Made by a program: the position numbers and the translations under genes. This document shows, one piece after another, positions 1-9,128 of a stretch of 64,000 bases of DNA. The notes under the pieces are model-generated. The model saw only the letters and a list, made by a program, of their open reading frames with translations. It made no database searches and was not told the DNA's origin. This DNA is from Amphritea atlantica (GTDB lineage Bacteria; Pseudomonadota; Gammaproteobacteria; Pseudomonadales; Balneatricaceae): NCBI GenBank assembly GCA_024397875.1, contig CP073344.1, positions 2,781,001 to 2,845,000 on the forward strand, given 5' to 3'. Position 1 is the stretch's first letter; each line of letters begins with the position of its first letter.

Positions 1-143
1 GAATGACTGTCATGGAGTGACATTGACTGAGTCATTGATTAAGCAGATATATTGCCCCTGGCCAACCCGTCTGGCTGACTGTCTGTCTTTCTGCACCACA
101 ATGATCAGTTTTCAGCTCGTATTCAGAACAAAAGGTACCCTCC

Positions 144-644
144 ATGACGAAGTGGACCAGTGCGCTAATAACGTCCTTTATGCTTGCGCTCAACGCGACT
201 GCTGCGCCCCTGCCGCAACCCGAAGGCCCGGTTATACTTTCGATCACCGGCAACATTCAGAATACACAGGACGGTAAGACCGCACGGTTGGATCTGGCGC
301 AGCTTGAGGCACTGAAGAGCAATACCTTTACCCTCCAGACCCGCTGGTCTGACAGCACTCACAGCTATCACGGGCCTCTGCTTTCAGCGATACTCAACTA
401 TGTCGGTGCAAAGGGAGATCATTTCCGGCTAACCGCGCTGAATGAATACTCCATTGAGTTTGAACGACACTATATGGAAACATATGAACCGATTCTGGCC
501 TTGAGTGAAGATGAAAAGCCTCTCTCTATTCGGGAAAAAGGCCCGCTGTGGTTAATACTGCCGCACCACAAATTCCCTGAACTCAATGCTGAACAACACA
601 CCGGCCGGATGATCTGGCAACTATCTCAGATTGAGATTGAGTGA
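144..644 (+). CDS. Periplasmic molybdopterin-oxidoreductase-like small protein
   Basis: A 166-residue protein with an N-terminal signal peptide (hydrophobic stretch ending near ALNATAAP, about residue 21). The body resembles the oxidoreductase molybdopterin-binding (SUOX-like) fold seen in small periplasmic proteins beside diguanylate cyclases. I see no clear cofactor-binding cysteine, so it may be a sensor rather than an enzyme. Its stop overlaps the ATG of the downstream GGDEF-EAL gene (ATGA type), implying translational coupling. I infer that it supplies a periplasmic input to that membrane protein. The family assignment comes from general similarity and is moderate. Confidence 0.6.
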   Translation: MTKWTSALITSFMLALNATAAPLPQPEGPVILSITGNIQNTQDGKTARLDLAQLEALKSNTFTLQTRWSDSTHSYHGPLLSAILNYVGAKGDHFRLTALNEYSIEFERHYMETYEPILALSEDEKPLSIREKGPLWLILPHHKFPELNAEQHTGRMIWQLSQIEIE

Positions 645-2593
645 TGAATCAGGGACTGAAAAAAATCACCATACTCTATCGCCAGAAACTCGCCTTGCTG
701 ATATCTGTCATTATGATTTTTTTTATCATCGGTGCCGTCAGCCTTTACCAGCTGCGCCAGTCAATCAGCATTCTCGACCAGAACTACGGCACCAGTGTCT
801 TCTCTATGTTCCAGCTAAAGCTGGAGTTACAGCGCTTTTATGATTCACTTTCGCTCTACCGCTCGGCCCCGGATCCTCAACATCTTGACGAGGTAAATAA
901 GCGCTACGATATCCTCTGGAGTCGTTTTCCGGTCTTAATTAAAGGCGAAGACGGAATACGGATCCGCAACGTCGCTAACGCGGAAAGCACCATATTGAAA
1001 GCCTTTGATACGGTTAAATCACTGGATACCGGCATTTCTCAAAGACTGGCAACTGAACCGAAATACAGCACTGAGATACAACAAACGCTACTACCACAAA
1101 TGGAAGCGATTGACGGACTGACCCTACAAAATTTCTACAGCACTAATGCAATTATTAATCGTAATGACAGTCGGGTACTCGAACTGCAACAACAACTTAT
1201 TTTGCTGATGAGCGGGGTAATTTTCATCGGCATCGTACTGTTAATTATGGCCATCAGGGAAAGCCGGCTAAATCGTCATCAGGCAGAGCATGACAGCCTC
1301 ACCGGAATTCCCAACCGGGCGTTTCTGAAACGAGAGATTACCCGCTACTGCGAGCAGAAAAAGCCTTTTGCTCTGCACCTGATTGATCTGAATGGCTTTA
1401 AGGATGTCAACGATACGCTGGGCCATCACATTGGCGATGTGCTGTTACAATCGGTTTCAGAACGACTTACCCAGGGGATTGATGAACAAAATGGCTGTCT
1501 CACTTGTCGCCTGGGTGGCGATGAATTCGCGATCATCCAGCCAATCATTCGCAACAACAATAGTCTGAACATTCTGGGAGACAAGATTATCCAGCTGTTT
1601 AAAAAACAGTTTAAAATCGATCAGCATACCTGCTTCATCGGCGCCAGTATTGGCAGTGTTATCTACCCTGAGCACGGACTAAATGTCGGCAGTCTGCTGA
1701 CCCGGGCTGATATCGCCATGTATAAAGCGAAAGAACAGGCGGTCGATTCAAGACAGATGCTCTTCAACTTTGATATGGATGTTCAGATTCATCGCAGACA
1801 AAGACTGCAGGCAGACCTGCGTGAAGCGCTGAAATACAAGAAACTGCAACTGGTGTATCAGCCCATTGTCGATCTTAAGAACCCGCGAGTCGCCTGTCTG
1901 GAAGCGCTGTTGCGCTGGAACCATGAAACCCTGGGGCCGATCCCCCCTCTGGAGATCATAGAGATAGCCGAAAAATACTCACTGGCAAACGAGCTGGGCC
2001 TATGGGTCATCGCGGAAACATGTCGCCAACTCCAGGAGTGGCGTTCAGGCGGTCTTGAACCACTGCCGGTGGCCATCAATATATCACCCTCAATGCACCA
2101 CCTGGATTTGGCGGGCATGATTAATGAGTCTCTGGCGCTGAATAACCTCCCTAAAGGGCTTATCCGGATAGAGGTCACTGAAGACACCAGTATGCGGATT
2201 CTGAAAGAGACTCAGGATTTGCTGCCGGGCCTTGGGCGACACAATATCAGTATCGCCCTCGATGATTTCGGCACCGGACTGTCTTCGCTAAGTCACCTGC
2301 AGCAGTTGCCTGTGCAGACGCTCAAGATCGACCGCAGCTTTATCAGCAAGATTTCCGCGGACCACACCAGCAGACGACTGGTCAAAAATATTATCGGTAT
2401 CGGTCATGATCTGGGAATGAAGGTGGTTGCCGAAGGTATAGAAGACAACAGCGCCGCGGCCCTGCTCACCGCATATCAGTGTGATTACGGTCAGGGATAC
2501 CTGTTCAGTAAGCCGCTTGCCCCGCACCTGATTCCCGACTGTTGCCGGCAGTTAGAGACGGTGCCTGCAGAGGCCGCGGCCAACGATTTCTGA
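641..2593 (+). CDS. Membrane GGDEF-EAL bifunctional c-di-GMP protein
   Basis: A 650-residue inner-membrane protein. Two transmembrane segments (about residues 17-38 and 185-206) bracket a periplasmic helical sensor region. The GGDEF domain follows, with an intact GGDEF motif at residues 292-296, then a C-terminal EAL domain with EALLRW starting at residue 421, plus EVTED, DDFGTG, LKIDRSF and EGIED. Both catalytic signatures look intact, so it may make and break c-di-GMP, or one domain may be regulatory. It is coupled to the upstream periplasmic protein by a 4-bp overlap. Confidence 0.93.
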   Translation: MMNQGLKKITILYRQKLALLISVIMIFFIIGAVSLYQLRQSISILDQNYGTSVFSMFQLKLELQRFYDSLSLYRSAPDPQHLDEVNKRYDILWSRFPVLIKGEDGIRIRNVANAESTILKAFDTVKSLDTGISQRLATEPKYSTEIQQTLLPQMEAIDGLTLQNFYSTNAIINRNDSRVLELQQQLILLMSGVIFIGIVLLIMAIRESRLNRHQAEHDSLTGIPNRAFLKREITRYCEQKKPFALHLIDLNGFKDVNDTLGHHIGDVLLQSVSERLTQGIDEQNGCLTCRLGGDEFAIIQPIIRNNNSLNILGDKIIQLFKKQFKIDQHTCFIGASIGSVIYPEHGLNVGSLLTRADIAMYKAKEQAVDSRQMLFNFDMDVQIHRRQRLQADLREALKYKKLQLVYQPIVDLKNPRVACLEALLRWNHETLGPIPPLEIIEIAEKYSLANELGLWVIAETCRQLQEWRSGGLEPLPVAINISPSMHHLDLAGMINESLALNNLPKGLIRIEVTEDTSMRILKETQDLLPGLGRHNISIALDDFGTGLSSLSHLQQLPVQTLKIDRSFISKISADHTSRRLVKNIIGIGHDLGMKVVAEGIEDNSAAALLTAYQCDYGQGYLFSKPLAPHLIPDCCRQLETVPAEAAANDF

Positions 2594-2684
2594 TCGTCGC
2601 TATACTTTCCATGCTCAGCCCCCATCACCGCATTGATCTCACCGGAAAAATTAATTAACATATTAATAATTCCAGGAGATTCTA

Positions 2685-3692
2685 ATGCGCATTAAACTGT
2701 CTGTTGTCGATCAGTCGCCGGTTCACGGTTCCCATCCCGCTATTGCAGCCCCTCAACTGAGCATAGAGCTGGCACAGTTGTGCGACGAACTGGGTTATTA
2801 CCGCTACTGGGTGGCTGAACACCATGACAGTATCCACTTTGCCAACCCCTGCCCCGAAATCATGGCGACCGCGATTGCCAGTGTGACCAAAAACATCCGG
2901 GTCGGCAGTGGCGGAGTAATGTTGAGCCACTACAGCCCGCTGAAAGTCGCTGAATGCTTCAAAATGCTGGCCACCCTCTTCCCGGACCGCATCGATCTGG
3001 GTATTGGCCGTGCACCCGGCGGAACCGGCCTCACCTCCCAGGCACTGGCATACCCCCATCAGCCCCACCATAGCGATCTCTATGCGCAACAGGCCCAGCT
3101 GCTCAAGGGGTTTATCGAAGGGAACCTGCCGCAGGACAACCCCTATAGCCAGATAAAGGTCCTGCCCGACAGCAGCCCGCAACCGCAACTGTGGATGCTG
3201 GGTTCCAGCGGCGGCAGCGCCGGACTGGCGGGTCATCTTGGCTATAATATCGCTCTGGCGCGGTTTATCGACCCGGATAACTGTCACCCGTCGATCTTCA
3301 GTGAATACCTGGAACAGTGGAAACGTGCCGGGCACCAGAACACGCCCAACCGGATTCTGGCCATCGCCTGCATCTGTGCCGAAACCGAGGAAGAAGCCAG
3401 ACTACGGGCAGGCACCGCAGTCTACCGCAAGCTCGCAGCACAATTAGGAATCCGCGAGGCGTTCCTCACACCGGCAGAAGTGCAGGACCGCTACCGTGCC
3501 TTCCCCACCGCCCACCAGGCCGAATATGATCGCATCCTTAACGGTTACACCGTCGGCACACCCGAGCAGTGTGCCGAAGAGATCTCTCAGCTGGCGACCG
3601 CCTTCGACTGTGACGAGATCGCCACCGTTGCGGTAACCCACAGCCAGGCCGACCGGCTGGACAGCTACACACAACTGGCAAAAGCGCTTTAA
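2685..3692 (+). CDS. LLM-class flavin-dependent oxidoreductase (YhbW-type)
   Basis: A 335-residue luciferase-like monooxygenase-family protein. The N-terminal VVDQSPV, the YWVAEHHD segment near residue 45, and GSGGVMLSHYSPLKVAE with GIGRAPGG further on are hallmarks of the bacterial luciferase-like TIM-barrel group related to E. coli YhbW. Such proteins use reduced FMN, but the substrates of this subgroup are mostly unknown. The start is supported by an AGGAG Shine-Dalgarno about 8 nt upstream. It stands alone between the c-di-GMP gene and a convergent membrane-protein gene. Confidence 0.9.
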   Translation: MRIKLSVVDQSPVHGSHPAIAAPQLSIELAQLCDELGYYRYWVAEHHDSIHFANPCPEIMATAIASVTKNIRVGSGGVMLSHYSPLKVAECFKMLATLFPDRIDLGIGRAPGGTGLTSQALAYPHQPHHSDLYAQQAQLLKGFIEGNLPQDNPYSQIKVLPDSSPQPQLWMLGSSGGSAGLAGHLGYNIALARFIDPDNCHPSIFSEYLEQWKRAGHQNTPNRILAIACICAETEEEARLRAGTAVYRKLAAQLGIREAFLTPAEVQDRYRAFPTAHQAEYDRILNGYTVGTPEQCAEEISQLATAFDCDEIATVAVTHSQADRLDSYTQLAKAL

Positions 3693-3918
3693 CGCCGAAG
3701 GCTGTCGATGTTCCCTGTAGGCCCTGCTGTAAAAGCTGTTGTAAGAGCTGCTTTAGCATGCCCTCTGGGTACCAGCAGCGATAATCTTTTGCTGTGTAAA
3801 CCTGTCCTAAAATAGTGGGTGTCACCGGGGACAAATCGTTCGCAGTGATCCGTATGCTCTCCTCTGTGCGCTCTGTGGCCTCGGTTGTAACAAGCTGTCA
3901 TAGACATCACTGCTCGAT

Positions 3919-4572
3919 TCAAGCGCCAAACAGGAAAAACCACAGAGGCACTGGCGCCACAGCCACCGCCACTAACAAAAGAAAACCCGGTAAGTTAATC
4001 ATCCTGCTCATTCCGGCAACCAGACCGATTCCGCCCCCCCCGCCCACCAGTGCATTACCCGGCAGGTTTAACAGCACGGCGATCGTCAGGTAGCGATAGT
4101 TGACCAGCACCGGGGCGAGATAAGCAGGCACGTTATGGCGTAGCAACTGCAACCGTTCCTGCGGATTTAGCGATTCCAGCTGGAGTACCAGTGCACTGGC
4201 CCGGGACAGATGCAGCCAGCGAAGCAACCGATATATCAATCGGGGAGACAGGGTTCTGCCCACGAGAAAACTGATCATTAAAGCCGTCAGCGTGCAGAGA
4301 TAGACCAACAGCGCGCCTTTACTTCCGAGCATCATCAGCAGCATCAGACCCAGCTCGATACCCGGCATGAAGGGTGTCGCCATTAACAGGATGTAAACAA
4401 CCGCAACCCCCAGCACAACAGCCGTTAGCATCGAATCGTGGCGCGGAAAAATCTGGAAATTCAGCTGGTGAGCCAACCAGCTACCGCCAAAATACAGGCT
4501 CACAATAATGCCGATAATTAATCCGAGTCTACTATACCGGAGCCACCGGGAGGGAACATCTGAATCGCTCAT
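3919..4572 (-). CDS. TVP38/TMEM64 (VTT-like) integral membrane protein
   Basis: A 217-residue, strongly hydrophobic protein with about five or six transmembrane segments. A glycine-rich turn (GGGGGIGL) near residue 180 precedes the last hydrophobic hairpin, as in SNARE-associated/VTT-domain proteins. The role in bacteria is likely lipid or small-molecule handling in the inner membrane, but the substrate is unknown. The glycine run is encoded partly by an 8-base C/G homopolymer at 4034-4041, a possible slippage site. The next gene upstream on this strand, a secreted hypothetical, is about 50 bp away. Confidence 0.6.
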   Translation of the reverse strand: MSDSDVPSRWLRYSRLGLIIGIIVSLYFGGSWLAHQLNFQIFPRHDSMLTAVVLGVAVVYILLMATPFMPGIELGLMLLMMLGSKGALLVYLCTLTALMISFLVGRTLSPRLIYRLLRWLHLSRASALVLQLESLNPQERLQLLRHNVPAYLAPVLVNYRYLTIAVLLNLPGNALVGGGGGIGLVAGMSRMINLPGFLLLVAVAVAPVPLWFFLFGA

Positions 4573-4624
4573 AACGGCACCCGCAACTGGCCGGTTACGC
4601 TTGCGGTTGTTGCCACTGCGCTGC

Positions 4625-5044
4625 TCACGGATTCAGAGTCCCCATAAACCAGTATTCCTTGCGTATATCCCAAAACCAACGCTCTTTAGTCCACACAAAC
4701 GTGGCTTTAATGGACGGCCCTTCGACAACGCCCCGCCAGGTAATTTTTCCGTGTGTCGGACTTTCGGTGACCGCCTCAAAGCGAATCGCTCCACCCTCCA
4801 CTGTTGACGAATAGACACTGCTGCCAAAATTATAGGGATCACAGGAGACCGAGTGGAACAGACCGTTACGAAAGATAATCTCCTCCTGCTCGTCGGGATC
4901 GAGCTGACGACCTTTCTCACCGTTATAACCGCTGAAGCTCATCCCATCCAGAGGACCGGAAAGCTCCCCGGAGACCGAAATCCCGGCCCAAAACAACCCT
5001 GAAAGCACTACATATATTAAAGGTTTGGACAGCCATCTCATCAT
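4625..5044 (-). CDS. Secreted hypothetical protein
   Basis: About 139 residues starting at MMRWLSK, chosen because a GGGG-containing ribosome site precedes it and it yields a normal signal peptide (hydrophobic segment LIYVVLSGLFWAGISVSG). The mature part is a small beta-rich domain with aromatic residues (FVWTKERWFWDIRKEYWFMG near the C-terminus) and a single cysteine. I do not recognise the family. It lies just upstream of the VTT-like gene on the same strand and may be co-transcribed with it. Confidence 0.55.
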   Translation of the reverse strand: MMRWLSKPLIYVVLSGLFWAGISVSGELSGPLDGMSFSGYNGEKGRQLDPDEQEEIIFRNGLFHSVSCDPYNFGSSVYSSTVEGGAIRFEAVTESPTHGKITWRGVVEGPSIKATFVWTKERWFWDIRKEYWFMGTLNP

Positions 5045-5059
5045 CAATACCCCGCTCAC

Positions 5060-5535
5060 TAAAGCCTTAACAGAGGAGTCTCTGCGATATGAAGGCGACG
5101 GTTCAGTATCCTCAATTATAGTCGGGTATGTGAGAAGCGATTAAGGGAATAACAGGAACCAGATTTACTGCTTTCTCAACGTAGCTCGATCACCGGTTCC
5201 CGGCTTGCTCGTGGCTCGTTGTTCGAAAAGCCTTCTTAAGTGGGTTTTGCTGCCCGCTGGTTTCTATCCCTGATAAGACAATCCCAGACTGGGGAATCAC
5301 GACTTTCCTCCTATTGTGCATACTTTGGTTTTTTGCCAGTATCGGTAGTAACGGAAACCTCTGGCAACGCCACGCAACCGACCAGCGAGTCTGCTTTTTT
5401 TAGTGGATGAAAAGAGTGTAGTTCACTGCTGCTTTTCACTCTGTACTACAAATGCCATAGCCTGCAGACTGAGTAGAAAGATTTATGATTGTGTAGAGCT
5501 GATGAATAAATCGTGACATTCAGTGAGGACAAAGA
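5060..5535. other. Intergenic region with one repeat copy
   Basis: A 476-bp stretch between the divergently placed secreted-protein and EAL genes. It holds one copy of a GC-rich repeat (5193-5239) shared with 6477-6516. I see no convincing ORF, RNA gene or strong terminator in the rest. The promoters of both flanking genes should lie here. Confidence 0.5.
5193..5239. repeat. Intergenic repeat copy 1
   Basis: This begins CCGGTTCCCGGCTTGCTCGT and ends AAAGCCTTCTTAA. The same order of blocks recurs in direct orientation at 6477-6516, where the internal TTGTTCGA block is missing. A partial third copy (GTGGCTCGTTGTTCGAACGCCGGTTCCCGG) sits around 6419-6449. I take it to be a chromosomal REP-like repeat. 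Confidence 0.6.
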
Positions 5536-6303
5536 ATGGATGATAAGACTATAGTTTTTGATCGGTTTTCGTGTGCCAGCTGCGCTGATAACAGCAGTCT
5601 TGATTTCGATTTCACGATGGCCTTTCAACCGATCATAAACTGTAATACACGGACAATATTCGGCTATGAAGCATTGGTTCGGGGTTTAAACAACGAATCT
5701 GCTTACTCCATCATATCCCGGGTTAACGATGATAATCGCTACCTGTTCGACCAGCTCTGTCGGGTTAAAGCCATCGCTCTGGCTGCGGAACTAAAACTTG
5801 ATTCGATACTGAGTATCAACTTCCTCCCAAAAGCGATTTATAAACCTGAGCGCTGTATACGAACCACCCTGGCAGCCGCTGAAAAGTTTGGTTTTCCTAT
5901 CTCCAATATCATGTTTGAATTCACCGAAGTTGAAAAAATTGAGGACAGTGAGTTCGTCAAGAGTATCGTCGAGTATTACAAAAAATCAGGCTTCATCACC
6001 GCCATTGATGACTTTGGATCGGGCTACGCAGGTCTTGGGCTACTGGCTGATTTTCAGACAAACATCATTAAACTCGATATGGAGTTAATTCGTAATATCG
6101 ACCGGGATAAAACCCGGCAATATATCATCAGAAACTGCCTGAACCTGTTTCGTGATCTCAATATCACCCCGCTGGCTGAGGGTATTGAGACAAAAGAGGA
6201 GATGCTCTGGTTACGCGATGCCGGCATTGATCTGATGCAGGGCTACCTGTTCGCCAAACCCGGTTTTAAAAGTCTGCCGCAGGTAGATTTCAGTGGCTTT
6301 TAA
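5536..6303 (+). CDS. Stand-alone EAL-domain c-di-GMP phosphodiesterase
   Basis: A 255-residue cytosolic protein that is almost entirely an EAL domain. It contains MAFQPI, YEALVRG (E at residue 45), SINFLP, EFTEVE, IDDFGSGYAG, IKLDMELI, EGIETKEE and MQGYLFAKP, so the metal-binding and catalytic residues of active EAL enzymes appear present. A short N-terminal extension carries a CASC cysteine pair of unknown role. It is transcribed alone and is probably a hydrolase of c-di-GMP. Confidence 0.9.
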   Translation: MDDKTIVFDRFSCASCADNSSLDFDFTMAFQPIINCNTRTIFGYEALVRGLNNESAYSIISRVNDDNRYLFDQLCRVKAIALAAELKLDSILSINFLPKAIYKPERCIRTTLAAAEKFGFPISNIMFEFTEVEKIEDSEFVKSIVEYYKKSGFITAIDDFGSGYAGLGLLADFQTNIIKLDMELIRNIDRDKTRQYIIRNCLNLFRDLNITPLAEGIETKEEMLWLRDAGIDLMQGYLFAKPGFKSLPQVDFSGF

Positions 6304-6344
6304 AGCAGTAAGAAAAGCAGCTGCCAGACGTCACTGCTAAAAAC

Positions 6345-6406
6345 CAGTCGCTAGAACGTCACTGCGTGACTTGCTAGTGGTTAGACGCGACTGCGTCGCT
6401 TGCTAG
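6345..6406. repeat. Tandem hairpin repeats with GCTAG spacers, array 1
   Basis: Two small perfect hairpins, GTCAC-TGC-GTGAC (6358-6370) and GCGAC-TGC-GTCGC (6387-6399), are each followed by TTGCTAG. The same layout (5-bp stem, 3-nt loop, CTAGC spacer) occurs in inverted orientation at 9417-9472, on the other side of the cassette and IS91 patch. Confidence 0.6.
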
Positions 6407-6476
6407 GAAAAGCATCGGCGTGGCTCGTTGTTCGAACGCCGGTTCCCGGAAAGGGCCGTAACTCGTGGCTCGAACG

Positions 6477-6516
6477 CCGGTTCCCGGCTTGCTCGTCGCT
6501 CGGAAAGCCTTCTTAA
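6477..6516. repeat. Intergenic repeat copy 2
   Basis: Direct, slightly shortened copy of the repeat at 5193-5239, sharing CCGGTTCCCGGCTTGCTCGT and AAAGCCTTCTTAA. Confidence 0.6.
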
Positions 6517-6548
6517 CGGCACGGATCATGGAACATGGTTTCTGTGCA

Positions 6549-6674
6549 CTAAGAAGTTATGGCAAAATCAAATACTCTGACCCCATTGATCGGAGTGACG
6601 CCAGGTTTTTCAGAACGTTTGACCGCCTCTCGGCGAAACTCTTCCTTATAGGATTGGGTCTTTTTACGTGCCAT
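6549..6674 (-). pseudogene. IS3-family orfA 5' remnant
   Basis: On the minus strand, an ATG at 6674 preceded by GGAGGTG opens a 41-codon frame starting MARKKTQSYKEEFRREAV, the typical N-terminus of IS3-family OrfA transposase proteins. After about 28 residues the similarity ends and the frame runs into GGGGTCAGAGTATTTGA-type intergenic sequence with an early stop. The upstream sequence TGTAGACAC (minus strand, 6714-6722) could be the outer end of the element. This is a truncated insertion-sequence relic. Confidence 0.65.
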
Positions 6675-6741
6675 GTGAGCACCTCCACTTTCAACTAATT
6701 ATAGCTATAGAAAGTGTCTACAAGTTGTGGGGCACTCGGTG

Positions 6742-6823
6742 CTCTAACGCCCAAATATACGGCGCCCGACGTAGGAGGGCGTCCGGCGCGTGCAACGCGC
6801 GTACATCATTTGCTTGTTAGCTG
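6742..6823 (-). other. attC-like integron recombination site
   Basis: Read on the minus strand, the site starts GCTAACAAG and ends GGGCGTTAGAG about 80 bp later. The outer arms AACAAGCAAAT and ATTTGGGCGTT pair imperfectly, and the interior contains further GC-rich inverted arms, as in 57-140 bp attC sites. It begins within about 5 bp of the stop codon of the 317-residue ORF, the usual cassette arrangement. The core bases fit RYYYAAC/GTTRRRY with one or two mismatches. No integrase gene is in the window. Confidence 0.65.
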
Positions 6824-6826
6824 CGC

Positions 6827-7780
6827 TCATTGCAATTGATATTCAAATACAGCATTGCCAAGATCGAAGCGAACAATTCGGGTCACGTCATCAAACGACA
6901 CGATCTTTCTTGCGCTCAACATCAGTTTTTCTTCCGACACATAGCAAAGATCAATAAGTAGCTCTGCCACAATAGAGCTTCCGTCTTTGCGCTGCTGCTC
7001 AATATCAATTCCAAAATACTTAAACTGTTCTTCTCCGCCCCCCCAAGGACCAACGCCAGCAGTAAGTCCTGTTCCTGGAATATCGATACAACTATATTTC
7101 CAAAAACCTGCAGAGCGCTCTTTAACTTCCGAAAAACCATCTGGTAAAGTTACCCATTCTCCTCGGGGTAACATGAAAACCTTTCTCTTTCGGTCAAGAC
7201 CATCCAAAAACTTCGCCAGCTCAACGGCTGTATTTGCGTAATCTAGAGCCTGTTCAGGATAAATATTCAGCTCTCCTGATACCTCGTGGGCTAGCTTGTT
7301 TCTCAGAGTACGCATTTCATGCAGCAACTCCAGTTGCTGCGGCGACAGCTTCCCGGTGCGCTCAAGGAACTGGATGTTTTGAAGAGGAGAAGCAGAAGCT
7401 TTCTCCATTTCTGAATTTACTCTTGAAATAGCCGAGGACAACGATGTTTCTACGTACGACCACGCCAGCAGTACTGATACAGCGGGTGAGCTGTCGACAG
7501 CCTCGAATATTTGTTCCTCAAGTGCACTAAAAACTCGCTTCGATTCGGGATTAGCTATAGCAATGCTTCGTTCGATTTTCTGGTCATTTTCTATCGATTC
7601 GACCGCTAGTGTCTGCTGTTTAATTTTGCTGAAATCGAGCTCAAGATCTTTGTATTTAAGCTTTCCTAGTTTGTCGATTAGCTGGCCCACACGTTCTCGA
7701 ACGAGAAAAAACATGATGGCTACTGTCACAGGCCAAGCCAAATTTTCAATCACCGATGCTAGTAATTGCTTCCAATCCAT
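6827..7780 (-). CDS. Cassette-borne HEPN-like membrane-anchored hypothetical
   Basis: A 317-residue protein with one N-terminal transmembrane segment (about residues 14-27) and a charged linker. A helical middle domain (about 85-190) contains RNKLAH, an R-x4-H motif (R160, H165) as found in HEPN/DUF4145-like domains, and a mostly beta C-terminal part follows. HEPN domains often act as RNases or RNA-binding modules in defence and toxin systems; whether this copy is active cannot be judged. The gene is enclosed by attC-type core sites (7797-7803 upstream, 6742-6823 downstream), so it looks like a mobile integron cassette. Confidence 0.6.
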   Translation of the reverse strand: MDWKQLLASVIENLAWPVTVAIMFFLVRERVGQLIDKLGKLKYKDLELDFSKIKQQTLAVESIENDQKIERSIAIANPESKRVFSALEEQIFEAVDSSPAVSVLLAWSYVETSLSSAISRVNSEMEKASASPLQNIQFLERTGKLSPQQLELLHEMRTLRNKLAHEVSGELNIYPEQALDYANTAVELAKFLDGLDRKRKVFMLPRGEWVTLPDGFSEVKERSAGFWKYSCIDIPGTGLTAGVGPWGGGEEQFKYFGIDIEQQRKDGSSIVAELLIDLCYVSEEKLMLSARKIVSFDDVTRIVRFDLGNAVFEYQLQ

Positions 7781-7796
7781 ATTGAGACTCCGTAGC

Positions 7797-7803
7797 AGCT
7801 AAC
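7797..7803 (-). other. attC core-site remnant upstream of the cassette ORF
   Basis: The minus strand reads GCGTTAGCTGC about 17-25 bp before the ATG of the cassette gene. GTTAGCT matches the 3' core (GTTRRRY, one mismatch) expected at the 5' boundary of a cassette. The other half of this attC is absent; IS91-type sequence takes its place. Confidence 0.5.
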
Positions 7804-7847
7804 GCTTAGATATGCGGCATTTCACAGACAAAAAAAAGCAGCCAATA

Positions 7848-9062
7848 TCATGAAGTATCGGGGGGCTTTGTCTGTAATGAGTTTGAAATGTCCGTATCAT
7901 CGTCTTGTTGGACTGAACCGCTCCCACGGTCTCCCTTATTAATGGAAATTCCTTTTTGTACAGCTCTCCATAACCTATAAGTCAGCTGCAACCGTTCTCC
8001 ACACGTATGACATGAAAGTAGCATATCCGTTTTCTGCATGCTAGCTGGGACCTTAACACCACTCAAGCTCCCTAGCTCTTTTTGACACTGCTCACGCTTT
8101 CGCCTGGCACTGGAGGCATATAACCCATAATACCTTATTGTGTGCACACCAATCGGTGGCACATGACTTAGTAAACGAGTAAGAAATTCCTTGGGCGAGA
8201 CGACTAATTGCTTTTTACGTTTAGTGCGATGATCTAAGTATTTAAAACCGATACCCTCTCTCGTGCAGCTATTAATTTGACTGGGATTTACCGGGCCTCC
8301 TTTTATGTACCTGGCTAAATACAGCATGACGCCTTTTCCATGCTCATATCGTTCTTCAACTCTCACATTCCAGCTTTTTTGATAGCTCTGCCGATAAATG
8401 TCCCAAAACCATGACTTGGTTTTATCCGGCGGGATTATCAGGCGGTTTTCATCAAAAGCCTCTTTCAAATATGACTGAAACTTACCTCGATAGAGCGATT
8501 TCATAACTTTACCCGGCAGAAGGTAACCATCAATCTCTTTCCATTCACCTGTGCGTTTAAGGCCACCTGCCGTCACTAAGCAATGGACATGTGGGTGTAA
8601 GCTCAGCTGCCGCCCCCAAGTATGTAATGCCATTAAAACCCCTGGCGTGACGCCTTGATGCTTTTCACTCAACATCAGCTCAAATAAAGTTTCCTGACTC
8701 GCTTTGAAAATCAGTTTAATCATTAAAGCGTCGTTATAGCGCCATAGATCGAGATACTCATGGGGTAATGTAAAGACAACGTGGAAGTGCGGGGTATTAA
8801 AAAGACGGTAAGTTTGTGAGTCAATCCAATCTTTACGGCTCTTATTGGCGCAGATAAAACAGCTTCGATTTCGACAGGAATGGTATTGCTCTACACGGTT
8901 ATGTTGCGCTCTACAGCTGTAGTAACTAACGCCCATCTCTCGCGTGCGACAATGCTGAATCGCATAGATAGCCTTCCTATTCTTTAGCGGCTGTGGAGTA
9001 CGCGATAAGTCATTGGAATAGGCTTGGAAAATATTCTGTATCGTTCGATTGGACACATCCAT
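7848..9062 (-). mobile_element. IS91-family Y2 HUH transposase
   Basis: A 404-residue transposase. An N-terminal cysteine cluster (including C63, C68, C71) forms the zinc-binding domain, the HUH metal motif is HPHVH at residues 156-160, and two tyrosines in YLARY (Y248, Y252) give the Y2 signature that separates IS91 from single-tyrosine ISCR elements. The frame is complete. It presumably moves by rolling-circle replication between oriIS and terIS ends, which I cannot place exactly. The 3' side of the gene lies within about 50 bp of an attC core, and the 5' side holds inverted repeats at 9129-9263. Confidence 0.93.
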
Positions 9063-9128
9063 GTCTCCAATTGCTCAATGATTAAAGAGTGATTCCACTC
9101 CACCGCGAAGCGGTTATGTCCAACAGCT

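Noticed and set aside
2682..3335. 217-codon frame antisense to the LLM oxidoreductase gene
   Set aside because: No family resemblance; lies wholly opposite a well-supported gene.
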